This document shows, piece after piece, positions 16,881-27,271 of a stretch of DNA of 64,000 nucleotides. Numbering within the stretch: position 1 is the stretch's first letter; every line of letters begins with the position of its first letter. The stretch lies in assembly GCF_003465825.1 (NCBI RefSeq), contig NZ_QSBV01000002.1:1-64000 (forward strand), in the 5' to 3' direction. Origin of the DNA: Collinsella sp. AF02-46-1. Its GTDB lineage: Bacteria; Actinomycetota; Coriobacteriia; Coriobacteriales; Coriobacteriaceae. The notes beneath the pieces are model-generated. The model was not told the DNA's origin. It ran no database searches and was given only the letters and a program-made list of their open reading frames with translations. Made by a program: the position numbers and the translations under genes.

Positions 16881-17981
16881 TTACTCATCCATGAGATAGT
16901 AGTGGCCCAGTGCGTCTGCACCCAGAATGGCGTTTGCGACCATCTCGGGCGTCACCTCAAACGGCATGTTGCACATGGTGTCATCGGGCGCGCAGGCGGC
17001 CTCGGCAACAATCATGGCCTGCTCGCGCGTAAGCTCGGCAACGCCAAGTTCCTTCATCGTGACCGGCAGGCCCAGCTCAATGCAGAAGCCCAAGACTTCC
17101 TCGAGTTTCTCAGTCGGGGCATCCTCGAGTACCAGCTGGACGATAGTGCCAAAGGCGACCTTCTCGCCGTGATACATGCCGTGGCACTCGGGCAGCATCG
17201 TCAGGCCATTGTGGATGGCATGAGCAGCAGCAAGGCCCGAGCTCTCAAAGCCAATGCCCGAAAGCAGCGTATTGGCCTCGATGATATGCTCGACGGCAGG
17301 CGTCAACGCTCCCTTCTCCAGCGCAACCTTGGCCTTGACGCCATCGGCCATAAGCGTCTCGTAGCAGAGCTTGGCGAGCGCCAGGCCGGCCATTCCGCCC
17401 TTACCGCCAGCGCAGGTGCCGCCGTCGGCATCGTGCGTCGCCTGAGCCTCGAAATAGGTTGCGAGTGCATCGCCCATACCGGAAACCGTCAGGCGCACCG
17501 GGCTCGCCGCGATAACCGTCGTATCCATCAGGACAATGTTGGGGTTTGCCTTAAGGAAGAGGTACTTGTCGAACTGGCCGTCATCGGTATAAAGCACCGA
17601 AAGTGCCGAGCACGGTGCATCGGTCGAGGCGATGGTGGGGCAAATGATAACCGGGGACTCCAGGTAATAGGCGACGGCCTTCGCGGTGTCGAGGATCTTG
17701 CCGCCACCGACGCCGACGATGATGTCGCAACCGTTGTCGCGGGCGAGCGCAACCAGACGATCGACCTCGCCCTTGGAGCACTCGCCGTTAAAGTCCTCAA
17801 ACAGCAGCTCGGCCTTAGCCTCGGCAAAGCCGCCCTCGATCTTGGCACCGACGCGCTTCTTGCCCGAAGGCGTCACGATGACGAGGGCCTTAGCGCCGAG
17901 CGGCTCGACATAGGAGCCGAGCTTGGCCAGCTCGTCCGGGCCCTGGATGTACTTGCTGGGACTATTGAAGATTGCAGCCAT
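16881..17981 (-). CDS. gldA: Glycerol dehydrogenase
   Basis: The 366-residue NAD-dependent enzyme oxidises glycerol to dihydroxyacetone or runs in reverse. The nucleotide loop is CDIIVGVGGGKILDTAKAVA. Metal ligands are in SGMGDALATYFEAQ (Asp), AAHAIHNGLTMLPE (His) and HGMYHGEKVAFGT (His). The N-terminus AAIFNSPSKYIQGPDELAKL is typical of bacterial GldA. It sits between a paralogue and an iron-type alcohol dehydrogenase, all on one strand, each followed by its own hairpin, which suggests a fermentative polyol/alcohol locus. Confidence 0.92.
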   Translation of the reverse strand: MAAIFNSPSKYIQGPDELAKLGSYVEPLGAKALVIVTPSGKKRVGAKIEGGFAEAKAELLFEDFNGECSKGEVDRLVALARDNGCDIIVGVGGGKILDTAKAVAYYLESPVIICPTIASTDAPCSALSVLYTDDGQFDKYLFLKANPNIVLMDTTVIAASPVRLTVSGMGDALATYFEAQATHDADGGTCAGGKGGMAGLALAKLCYETLMADGVKAKVALEKGALTPAVEHIIEANTLLSGIGFESSGLAAAHAIHNGLTMLPECHGMYHGEKVAFGTIVQLVLEDAPTEKLEEVLGFCIELGLPVTMKELGVAELTREQAMIVAEAACAPDDTMCNMPFEVTPEMVANAILGADALGHYYLMDE

Positions 17982-18013
17982 TTTTATCCCATTCTCTAAT
18001 AATTAAAAAGAAA

Positions 18014-18043
18014 GGGGCTCCGTACGGATACGTGCGGAGCCCC
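18014..18043 (-). terminator. Terminator of the iron-containing alcohol dehydrogenase gene
   Basis: GGGGCTCCG pairs with CGGAGCCCC over a 12-nt loop. On the minus strand it is followed by TTTCTTTTTAATT. It lies 23 bp after the stop codon. Confidence 0.85.
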
Positions 18044-18065
18044 TCGTTACGATAACAAGAGTCGA

Positions 18066-19289
18066 TTAGAAATCGATGTCGGTGTCGTAGTAGCAGGCCT
18101 TGAGAATCTTCTCGAAGTCGGCAGCCTTGGTCTCACGCGGGTTCTCCGGCGTGCAGGCGTCCTGCTCGGCGTTCGCGGCGATCTCGGGCAGCTTGGCGAG
18201 GAACTCCTCCTCGGAAACCATCTGCGGGTTCTCGGCGTCGACCTTCACGCCACCATTCGCGTAATCCTTGATGGACTGCGGAATGTTGAGCTGGTCGTTG
18301 AGGTCGCGAATCTTCTGGACGAGTGCGGCGATGAGTTCCTCGTTGGTCTCGCCGGGAAGGTGCAGGATCTCCTTGGCCACGTAAGCGTAACGCTCGGCAG
18401 CACGCGGGTCCTTGGAGTTCCACTGGATGACCTTGCCCAGGTACATGGCGTTAGCAGCACCGTGGATGATGTGGCCGTTCTCGAAGGCAGCACCGGTCTT
18501 GTGAGCCATGGAGTGAACGATGCCGAGCAGGCCCGAGGAGAAGGCGATACCGGCGATGCACTGAGCCTCGTGCATGTGCTGACGGGCCTCATGGTCGCCA
18601 GCATAGGACTTGGGCAGCCACTCGACGATCTCGCGGATGCCGTGCAGAGCGTTGGCGTCGGTGAACATAGAGGCGAAGGTGGAAACGTAGGCCTCCATGC
18701 AGTGGGTCAGAGCATCCATGCCGGTGTGAGCGCACAGCTTGGCGGGCATGGTGTAGGTGAGCTCGGGGTCGACGATGGCGACATCAGGGGTGATGTTGAA
18801 GTCGGCCAGCGGGTACTTGATGCCCTTGGCGTAGTCGGTAATGACGGAGAACGCGGTGACCTCGGTAGCGGTGCCGGAGGTAGAGGAGATGGCGCAGAAA
18901 TGAGCCTTCTGACGCAGCTCCGGGAAGCTGAACGGCTGGATGATGTTATCGAAGGACTCCTCGGGATACTCGTAGAAGACCCACATGGCCTTAGCGGCAT
19001 CGATGGGCGAGCCGCCACCGATGGCGATAATCCAGTCGGGCTCGAACTCGCGCATGGCCTCGGCGCCCTTCATGACCGTCTCGATGGACGGGTCGGACTC
19101 GACGCCCTCGAACAGCTTGACCTCGAAACCGCCTTCCTTAAGGTCGTTCTCGACGTCCTGCAGGAACCCGCCGCGGCGCATAGAGCTGCCGCCAGAAACG
19201 ATGATGGCCTTCTTGCCCTTGAGGTTCTTCACCTCGTGGCGAGCGCCCTCACCAAAGTACAGATCGCGAGGATTGGTAAAACGTCCCAT
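18066..19289 (-). CDS. Iron-containing alcohol dehydrogenase (butanol dehydrogenase-like)
   Basis: ATG 19289 (MGRFTNPRDLYFGEGARHEV) follows AGGAGG with ideal spacing. The 407-residue protein has the NAD(P) loop IAIGGGSPIDAAKAMWVFYE, the ISSTSGTATEVTAFSVI segment and family ligands: the Asp of DPELTYTMPAK and histidines in TGMDALTHCMEAY, GIVHSMAHKTG and HGAANAMY. It reduces aldehydes to alcohols in fermentation. It is transcribed in the same direction as two glycerol dehydrogenases. Confidence 0.92.
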   Translation of the reverse strand: MGRFTNPRDLYFGEGARHEVKNLKGKKAIIVSGGSSMRRGGFLQDVENDLKEGGFEVKLFEGVESDPSIETVMKGAEAMREFEPDWIIAIGGGSPIDAAKAMWVFYEYPEESFDNIIQPFSFPELRQKAHFCAISSTSGTATEVTAFSVITDYAKGIKYPLADFNITPDVAIVDPELTYTMPAKLCAHTGMDALTHCMEAYVSTFASMFTDANALHGIREIVEWLPKSYAGDHEARQHMHEAQCIAGIAFSSGLLGIVHSMAHKTGAAFENGHIIHGAANAMYLGKVIQWNSKDPRAAERYAYVAKEILHLPGETNEELIAALVQKIRDLNDQLNIPQSIKDYANGGVKVDAENPQMVSEEEFLAKLPEIAANAEQDACTPENPRETKAADFEKILKACYYDTDIDF

Positions 19290-19789
19290 ACTGTGCCTCC
19301 TAAACAAGCCCCTCTTAGACTTGCGTATATAACGGAGCACCCAATTGGCTCCGTTAGGACCGGTTTGCGCGTTGCCGGCGATGACAATGCGCGATGTCTA
19401 AACGTCTCAACGCTCAGACAAACACTATTTTACCGTTCTGGTTGGTCAGTTATTCACCTAAAGCCGCCAATGATGAAACGTTTTTTCTATCCCTGAAGAC
19501 CCTTGTGCGGCATTCATACTCCCAAGCTGGGCAAACGTTTTATCAAGGTTGACTACATATCCCGGGCAGGACGGTGCCCCTCCAAAATATGCACCGTTCG
19601 CCGCCAAAAATCGACCGTTTGCGGCACCGTGATACCACTCGGTCGTCCAAGGTGCCGACATTTGTGCGACATCCGTCTTCGTGGTGCAAAGGTGCAAGTC
19701 CAAGTGCGGCACCCCCGGTGTGCCACATGCGGGTAAACTAGAACCTTATATAGAGATATTTGAACCCTAACCGCAGCAAAGGAGGCTCC
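19290..19789. other. 500-bp divergent spacer without genes
   Basis: This holds the promoters for the alcohol dehydrogenase (minus) and the TPR-protein operon (plus). It includes a GCACC-rich stretch at 19560-19730 with several short GGTGC/GCACC repeats, and AAAAATCGACCGT at 19602-19614, which loosely matches part of a hairpin at 62963. No terminator or RNA gene is evident. Confidence 0.4.
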
Positions 19790-20866
19790 ATGGCATTCGA
19801 TCCCATTCAAGAGGATTGCCATCGCCTCGTTCTTGAGGCCTTGCGCCGTGACAATATCCCGCTCACCGACGCTGCCGCCGTAGAGCGTCTGATGGAACAA
19901 TTCACCCGCAACCCCGCACCGCTCATCGTGCACGACCGCGACCGCGCCGGGCACCTCATTGCCAAGGTGGTCGAGGCTGTCGACTACCGCATCCCCTTTA
20001 TCCCCGACGACGCCCAGGCAGAGCAAGAAGAAGCCGCTGCCGAGAACATGCTTCGCGAGGCCGCCGCACTCGATCCGACCAACTGGGATGCTCAGCGCAT
20101 GCTGACGGCCCTCACCGCCGACTCCAACGAGGAATACGTACAGTACTTGGTATCCAAGCGCGATGAAGTCGAACACGACCTGGCGCTCAAGATCGCCTCG
20201 GCGCAGGACCCCTACGAGCGTGAAGCCGCAGGCGACCTTATGCGCCGCCCCTACCTGCGCTGGCTTGCCGCTCTTGCATCGCGCGCCCTCATTAGCGGAC
20301 GCTATCGCATGTCGTTGGAGGCAGCGAATCGCAGCTTGGACTTTGCGCCCAACGACCCGGCCGGCGTCCGCCACACCGCAATGCTCGCCATGGCAAAGCT
20401 CGAATACCCCGCCGAGGAGCTCAAGCGATTTCGCTCTGCCCACTCCGTACCCTATCTCGCGAATACCCCGCTGCGCCGCCGCCCCAAAGATGCGGAGCGC
20501 GACTTGGACCCGTGGACGCTCATCGCACTGATGAGCGCAGCCTGGCGCGAGCTGGACTACGAGGGCGCCGAGCACTACCTGCGTATCCTTGCGCGCTCGT
20601 GTCCGCACGCGGCCGAGGCGCTCTACTTCCAAACCGAGTTTCCCGATGGCGTCTATGCCCGCGTCAACGTGGGTACAGGCTCCACCGACGAGCTCGTCCT
20701 TGCACTGTCCGAGGCGACGCCGGTGCTGCAGGAGGGCCTGGGCGCTCCCGACAACGCCAGCTTTGCCGCCTGGGTCGCCACCAACGACATCGTGCGTTCC
20801 CAGATCGACGAGCGCATCCTGCGCGCAGCCGAGCAAGGGCTTCCATTTAAGGGAGGGGACCTCTAA
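19790..20866 (+). CDS. TPR/SEC-C-like helical repeat protein, unknown function
   Basis: ATG 19790 follows AAAGGAGG. The 358-residue protein is all-helical. About residues 150-215 look like tetratricopeptide repeats of the ST7/SEC-C-associated kind: RPYLRWLAALASRALISGRY, then RSLDFAPNDPAGVRHTAMLA. There is no signal peptide or membrane helix. It overlaps the next gene by one base (TAATG), and the MurT-GatD gene follows in the same direction, so a role tied to cell-wall synthesis is possible but inferred only from context. Confidence 0.65.
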   Translation: MAFDPIQEDCHRLVLEALRRDNIPLTDAAAVERLMEQFTRNPAPLIVHDRDRAGHLIAKVVEAVDYRIPFIPDDAQAEQEEAAAENMLREAAALDPTNWDAQRMLTALTADSNEEYVQYLVSKRDEVEHDLALKIASAQDPYEREAAGDLMRRPYLRWLAALASRALISGRYRMSLEAANRSLDFAPNDPAGVRHTAMLAMAKLEYPAEELKRFRSAHSVPYLANTPLRRRPKDAERDLDPWTLIALMSAAWRELDYEGAEHYLRILARSCPHAAEALYFQTEFPDGVYARVNVGTGSTDELVLALSEATPVLQEGLGAPDNASFAAWVATNDIVRSQIDERILRAAEQGLPFKGGDL

Positions 20867-21909
20867 TGGATCCGAGCGTCTACATCCCCGCCTACTTGGA
20901 GCGCACCTATCTGGCGTCGCACCCCGAGCTCACCGATGCAGCACGCGAGCTTGTCCATAACGACATTAGCGCGAATCCCCAAAAGTATGCGCAGTCCGAG
21001 CATGCCCAGGCGCTGCTGTCCTATGCCGGTGTTCATCGCCACCTGCTCGACGAGCTCCATCGCATCGAAGACATGGGCAGCGACGAGGAGTTTGAGCAGA
21101 CGCGCAATCGCCTGTTCGACGATATGCGTGATGAGCTGCTCAAGATCGTCCGCATCGATGCGCATGTCCTCGACGCGCAGCTGCTCGCCATCATCCTGGC
21201 CGACACGCCCGTTGACGCTTGCCTGGGCGACCTGATGAAGCTCGAGGCGACCACGGCCGATTACCTGCAGCAAAGCGTGCCCGGGTTCGATATGGAGGCC
21301 CCACACTACTGGGCCAACAAGGTTTTGACGGACGGTGTGACGGCGTCAGATCTTACCGTGAGCGAGCCGGCACTTATCGGGTGGCTCCACACGCTCGAGG
21401 CCATCTCGCAGCTGTGCATGGCGAGCGCCCGCTACCGCGCTGCCGCCAACTACGCCCGCCGCGTCCTTAAGGCAGAAGGCTATCCCACCCGAGCTGCCGG
21501 CACCGTGTTGCTCGCCCTCGCTCGCTTGGAAGACCAGGACGGCTTTTTTGCCCTGGCTCACCAGCTCGAGGAACAGGTGGGGGCCGATGCACTCGAGAAC
21601 TCCCCCTGGTACCTGCTCGCCCGCACGATCCTCTTGTTCAAAACGAACAAGATGCGTCCGGCGGTGCGTGCGCTGCGTGAGTTCGCTAACCGCTGCGAGG
21701 GCGGTGCGTTCTTCTTACTGAATCCCATGTACCAGACACCGTACCTTCCCTGCCGGCCCGAGCCACGCGATCCCTGGGATCTTTCGCACCAGGCAGTTTG
21801 GGAGGCCGACGGCATTATCTCGGACACCCCCGACTTTGCCCCCTGGGCCAGCGCCTGCGAAGATGTATCGCAGCTCGCCCAGGAATTTGCGCGCCGCTAC
21901 GGATTCTAG
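20866..21909 (+). CDS. Unknown helical protein, second gene of the MurT-GatD operon
   Basis: The start ATG shares its A with the preceding stop, so translation is probably coupled; GGGAGGGG lies upstream. The 347-residue protein is soluble and helical, with a TPR-like segment (MASARYRAAANYARRVLKAE) and a second one around YLLARTILLFKTNKMRPAVR. It resembles the first gene in style, not closely in sequence. It lies 45 bp before the MurT-GatD gene. No enzymatic motif is seen. Confidence 0.65.
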   Translation: MDPSVYIPAYLERTYLASHPELTDAARELVHNDISANPQKYAQSEHAQALLSYAGVHRHLLDELHRIEDMGSDEEFEQTRNRLFDDMRDELLKIVRIDAHVLDAQLLAIILADTPVDACLGDLMKLEATTADYLQQSVPGFDMEAPHYWANKVLTDGVTASDLTVSEPALIGWLHTLEAISQLCMASARYRAAANYARRVLKAEGYPTRAAGTVLLALARLEDQDGFFALAHQLEEQVGADALENSPWYLLARTILLFKTNKMRPAVRALREFANRCEGGAFFLLNPMYQTPYLPCRPEPRDPWDLSHQAVWEADGIISDTPDFAPWASACEDVSQLAQEFARRYGF

Positions 21910-21954
21910 TGACGCACTCGACCCGACCATGTCGTTTACGTTAGGAACGGTTTC

Positions 21955-24132
21955 ATGAACCTCCGTTCATCTCTTGCCTGCACCTCGAGTGATATCGCTC
22001 GCTGGGGGCTGCGCTCTGTCCTTAAGCGCCAGGGCGGCGTACTCCCCGGCCGCATCGCCATGAAGATCAACCCCTATCTGCTGAGCGACCTGGCGAGTCT
22101 TGTCGACCGCAGCGTGGTGATCACCGGCACCAACGGTAAGACCACCACCTCCAACCTCATCGCCGACGCCGTTGCCGCCAGCGGCGCCACCGTGGTATGC
22201 AACCGCGCCGGCAACAACATGGAGCCGGGCGTGGTGGGCGCACTGCTCGAAGCGCGCAGCGACCTCAAGCGAGCCGGCGGCGGCAAGCGCGTGGGCGTTT
22301 TTGAGTGCGACGAGCTCTACACCGTACGCGTTCTGCCCAAGCTCAAACCGACGTACTTTGTGCTGCTCAACCTGTTCCGCGACCAGCTGGATCGCTATGG
22401 GGAGATCGACCATACCCAAGACGTCATTGCCCATGCGTTGGAGCTCTCTCCGGCAACAACGCTCATCTACAACGCCGACGATCCGCTGTGCGCCTCGATC
22501 GCCGCGCGCGTCCCCAATGCAAGCATCGCCTTTGGCATCGACGGCGCCACGGGCACCGAGTCCGACCGCATTAGCGACTCGCGTTTTTGCTCACAGTGCA
22601 ACGCACCGTTGGAGTACGACTATGTGCAGTACGGCCAGCTCGGAGCCTATCATTGTCCTTCGTGCGGATGGGGGCGTCCCGCGCTGGTCCGTCGCGTGAC
22701 GGGCGTGGAGCTCGGCTGCGACGGCTACGGCTTTGACCTGGTCTTTGGACCTGCGCCCGACGCTGCTGCTGCACACATCGCCACACGCTACAACGGCCTG
22801 TACATGGTCTATAACGTTGCCGCCGCCTTCTTTGCGGCGCGCGAGCTGGGCGTGGACGCGGCACATCTGCAGCCCACGCTCGATGCCTACGTCCCCGCCG
22901 GCGGACGCATGGGCCGCTGGGATATTGCCGGCCGCACCGTCGAGGCAAACCTGGCAAAGAATCCCGTAGGCTTCGATCGACAAATCCAGTCCATCAAGAC
23001 GGCAGGCGGCAGACTCTGCGCTTTCTTCCTCAACGACAACGATGCTGACGGCCACGATGTATCGTGGATCTACGACGTCGACTTCGAGCGCATCGCCGAC
23101 ACGCCGGGTCTTGTCGCCTTTGCCGGAGGCACGCGTGCGCACGACATGCAGGTACGCCTCAAGTACGCCGGCATCGATGCCGCGATTATCTCGGACGTCG
23201 CGCAGGCGATCGGCGCCGTGGCAGACGAGGCCGCCGATGACACCTTCTACGCCGTCGCCAACTACACGGCCTTCCCGCCGTTAGTCAAGGAGCTCGACGG
23301 GCTTAAAGACGACGATGCAAGCTCAATTGTCTCCCACGCCGTAACGCGCGCCGATGGTAGCGCTGTCCCCACCGATATTGCGCCGGTCGAGCTTTCGCGC
23401 CCGTTGCGCATCGTCTACCTGTATCCCGATGCGCTCAACCTCTACGCCGACGGCGGCAACGTTATCGCGCTCGAACGCCGCTGCGCCTGGCGCGGCATTC
23501 CCGTGCGTGTGGACGAAGTCCACATGGGCGAGACGCTCGACCTGACCGACGCCGACATCGTTATGATGGGCGGTGGCTCCGATCGCGACCAGCTGGCGGT
23601 TGCACATGAACTGCTCGCTCAAAAAGACAAGGTCGCGGCCTATGTTGAGGACGGCGGCACACTGCTTGCTATCTGTGGCGGTTATCAGCTGCTCGGCCGT
23701 TCGTACTACATGGGCGACGATCGCATTGAGGGTCTGGGCGTCATTGCCGCCGAGACTGTGCGCGGCTCCGACCGCCTGATCGGCAACGTCGCCGTCAAGA
23801 CCGACCTGGCACCCGAGCCCTTTGTGGGATTCGAGAACCACGGCGGCCGCACCCTGCTCGATACAGCGGCCACGCCGCTCGGAACGTCCGTCGTCACGGG
23901 CACCGGCAACAACGGCGACGACGGCTTTGAGGGTCTGATCTACAAGGGCGTCATCGGCACGTACCTGCACGGCCCGGCGCTACCCAAGAATCCCGAACTC
24001 GCCGACTGGCTGATCGCGCACGCCCTCGAGCGCCGCGGCGACGCACAGGCCAACGCTCTGCTGCCGCTCAAACCCCTCGACGACATCTACGAGCACGCCG
24101 CCCACGACGCCGCCATGAAGCTCCTCCCCTAA
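21955..24132 (+). CDS. Fused lipid II isoglutaminyl synthase: MurT ligase plus GatD amidotransferase
   Basis: This 725-residue protein joins two enzymes usually encoded separately. Residues 1-about 470 are MurT: P-loop VVITGTNGKTTTSNLIADAV, then VCNRAGNNMEPGVVGALLEA, a four-cysteine zinc ribbon (CSQC and CPSC pairs near 210-235), and the C-terminal DUF1727 region (NLAKNPVGFDRQIQSI). Residues about 480-725 are GatD: IVYLYPDALNLYADGGNVIA, catalytic Cys in LLAICGGYQLLGRS, GFENHGGRT, and His in GTYLHGPALPKNPELADWL. Together they amidate the D-Glu of lipid II using glutamine. Fusion into one chain would fix 1:1 stoichiometry. Confidence 0.93.
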   Translation: MNLRSSLACTSSDIARWGLRSVLKRQGGVLPGRIAMKINPYLLSDLASLVDRSVVITGTNGKTTTSNLIADAVAASGATVVCNRAGNNMEPGVVGALLEARSDLKRAGGGKRVGVFECDELYTVRVLPKLKPTYFVLLNLFRDQLDRYGEIDHTQDVIAHALELSPATTLIYNADDPLCASIAARVPNASIAFGIDGATGTESDRISDSRFCSQCNAPLEYDYVQYGQLGAYHCPSCGWGRPALVRRVTGVELGCDGYGFDLVFGPAPDAAAAHIATRYNGLYMVYNVAAAFFAARELGVDAAHLQPTLDAYVPAGGRMGRWDIAGRTVEANLAKNPVGFDRQIQSIKTAGGRLCAFFLNDNDADGHDVSWIYDVDFERIADTPGLVAFAGGTRAHDMQVRLKYAGIDAAIISDVAQAIGAVADEAADDTFYAVANYTAFPPLVKELDGLKDDDASSIVSHAVTRADGSAVPTDIAPVELSRPLRIVYLYPDALNLYADGGNVIALERRCAWRGIPVRVDEVHMGETLDLTDADIVMMGGGSDRDQLAVAHELLAQKDKVAAYVEDGGTLLAICGGYQLLGRSYYMGDDRIEGLGVIAAETVRGSDRLIGNVAVKTDLAPEPFVGFENHGGRTLLDTAATPLGTSVVTGTGNNGDDGFEGLIYKGVIGTYLHGPALPKNPELADWLIAHALERRGDAQANALLPLKPLDDIYEHAAHDAAMKLLP

Positions 24133-24138
24133 CACCTC

Positions 24139-24176
24139 ACCACCACAAAGGGGACAGGCACCTTTGTGGTGGTTTT
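24139..24176 (+). terminator. Terminator hairpin after MurT-GatD; GGGG-CAGG family, copy 2
   Basis: ACCACCACAAAGG pairs perfectly with CCTTTGTGGTGGT; the loop reads GGACAGGCA, with the G-run starting in the stem. A TTTT run follows. It starts 6 bp after the stop codon. Near-identical hairpins follow the sortase and HAD genes. Confidence 0.8.
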
Positions 24177-24216
24177 CCAGTTTGCCAACGATATACGCGC
24201 CGGCAAAAAAGTCTGC

Positions 24217-24222
24217 TATACT
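24217..24222 (+). promoter_or_regulatory. Extended -10 of the tRNA-Glu gene
   Basis: TGCTATACT contains TATACT 11 bp before the tRNA 5' end with the TG extension. No good -35 is visible. Confidence 0.5.
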
Positions 24223-24232
24223 CTTTCCCGCT

Positions 24233-24309
24233 GTCCCCATCGTCTAGCGGCCAAGGACGCCACCCTTTCAAGGTGGATATCGCGGGTTCGAATCCCGCTG
24301 GGGGCACCA
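24233..24309 (+). tRNA. tRNA-Glu (anticodon UUC), CCA encoded
   Basis: The acceptor GTCCCCA pairs with TGGGGGC, the D arm is TCGTCTAGCGGCCAAGGA, and the anticodon stem-loop CACCCTTTCAAGGTG presents TTC. The T arm is CGGGTTCGAATCCCG, and CCA follows the discriminator base at 24307-24309. All stems pair. Confidence 0.97.
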
Positions 24310-24320
24310 CAGAATCTGAG

Positions 24321-24352
24321 AAGCCCGTTACCAATTCGGTGACGGGCTTTTT
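24321..24352 (+). terminator. Terminator of tRNA-Glu
   Basis: AAGCCCGTTACC and GGTGACGGGCTT form a 12-bp stem with one G-U pair and a 5-nt loop, followed by T-rich sequence. Its centre resembles a second small hairpin at 24442-24462. Confidence 0.85.
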
Positions 24353-24429
24353 GCTACCCATACGCCGGGATTCGAACCCCGAAGGCATAAAATCACACTG
24401 TCATCCAAGGGCCCGTGGACAAAAAATAG

Positions 24430-24618
24430 CAAATATGAGTACTGTTACCAATTTAGTAACAGCGATTTCATGCCATCAGAAGGCGATTTGGACACAAGGC
24501 GTCCTATGGCGGAGGAATTGCAGGCATTTATCAGCTAAGTACTTGGACATATGTTGCGTAACACTGCATATTTTGCAAAAAGATAATGCTACAGGGCTTG
24601 TGACAGTACTCATATTTG
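24430..24618. repeat. 189-bp element with 16-bp perfect terminal inverted repeats
   Basis: CAAATATGAGTACTGT at 24430-24445 recurs in exact inverted form at 24603-24618. The interior is AT-rich, has no coding potential and includes a small hairpin (CTGTTAC/GTAACAG, 24442-24462). Size and structure fit a MITE or other non-autonomous element. It lies between tRNA-Glu and glnN; no obvious target duplication flanks it. Confidence 0.6.
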
Positions 24619-24757
24619 ACGTTTTTTGCCCACGACCCCTTATTGCGTGGGCGAATCAGTTGCAAAGCGGGATCCAAAGCGTCCTTCGCAAACAAATAGC
24701 CGGGGCCCGCGCGATGCGGACCCCGGCTCAATACCGTGACGATATGTCGGTTACGTT

Positions 24758-26845
<2,088 letters not shown>

Positions 26846-27056
26846 ACGGAACTCCCTTCGTATCGGCACCGCGTGAGAAGCGGTGTTGATTACTAACGAA
26901 CGAGTCATAGATTAGGCTCGTCGTGTTTCCGCAACATTACCGTTATGTTGCTGTCACGAAACCAATCAATGAGGTTACCGCATCGCGGCGGCGTTGCCGC
27001 CCTCAACAGCCAATCAACTGTATAAATTGCAGACCTCTCCCCATGGTTTAAGGGTA

Positions 27057-27132
27057 GTCAATTTGGGATGGGGCTCTATTAACTGGTATTTCGTATCAGA
27101 TACCAGTCTTTATAGCCCCATCCTAGATTGAC
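27057..27132. repeat. 76-nt imperfect palindrome between glnN and metF
   Basis: Two 33-nt arms (GTCAAT...ACTGGTAT) match at 27 of 33 positions around a 10-nt centre. The longest uninterrupted paired block is GGATGGGGCT. It lies in a 426-bp divergent spacer. It could be a structured leader, an operator array or a mobile palindrome. The rest of the spacer (26846-27056, 27133-27271) holds promoters but no gene. Confidence 0.65.
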
Positions 27133-27271
27133 CGCTCTGCTATAGGGAATGTCGATAGCAAGGCATCTTTGATTGGTATCCCCGAATAGCGAGTGAAACT
27201 CCACCGTGACACAGTGGTGCTGTAGAATCCTTACAACACATCACACTATTACGTATCTAAAGGAGCACGAT

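Noticed and set aside
24137..24388. Minus-strand frame overlapping tRNA-Glu
   Set aside because: It translates the tRNA and its terminators; such frames are a known artefact.
27133..27271. Cobalamin or SAM riboswitch before metF
   Set aside because: No B12-box or SAM-I core motifs seen; only a promoter-like region and an unrelated palindrome.
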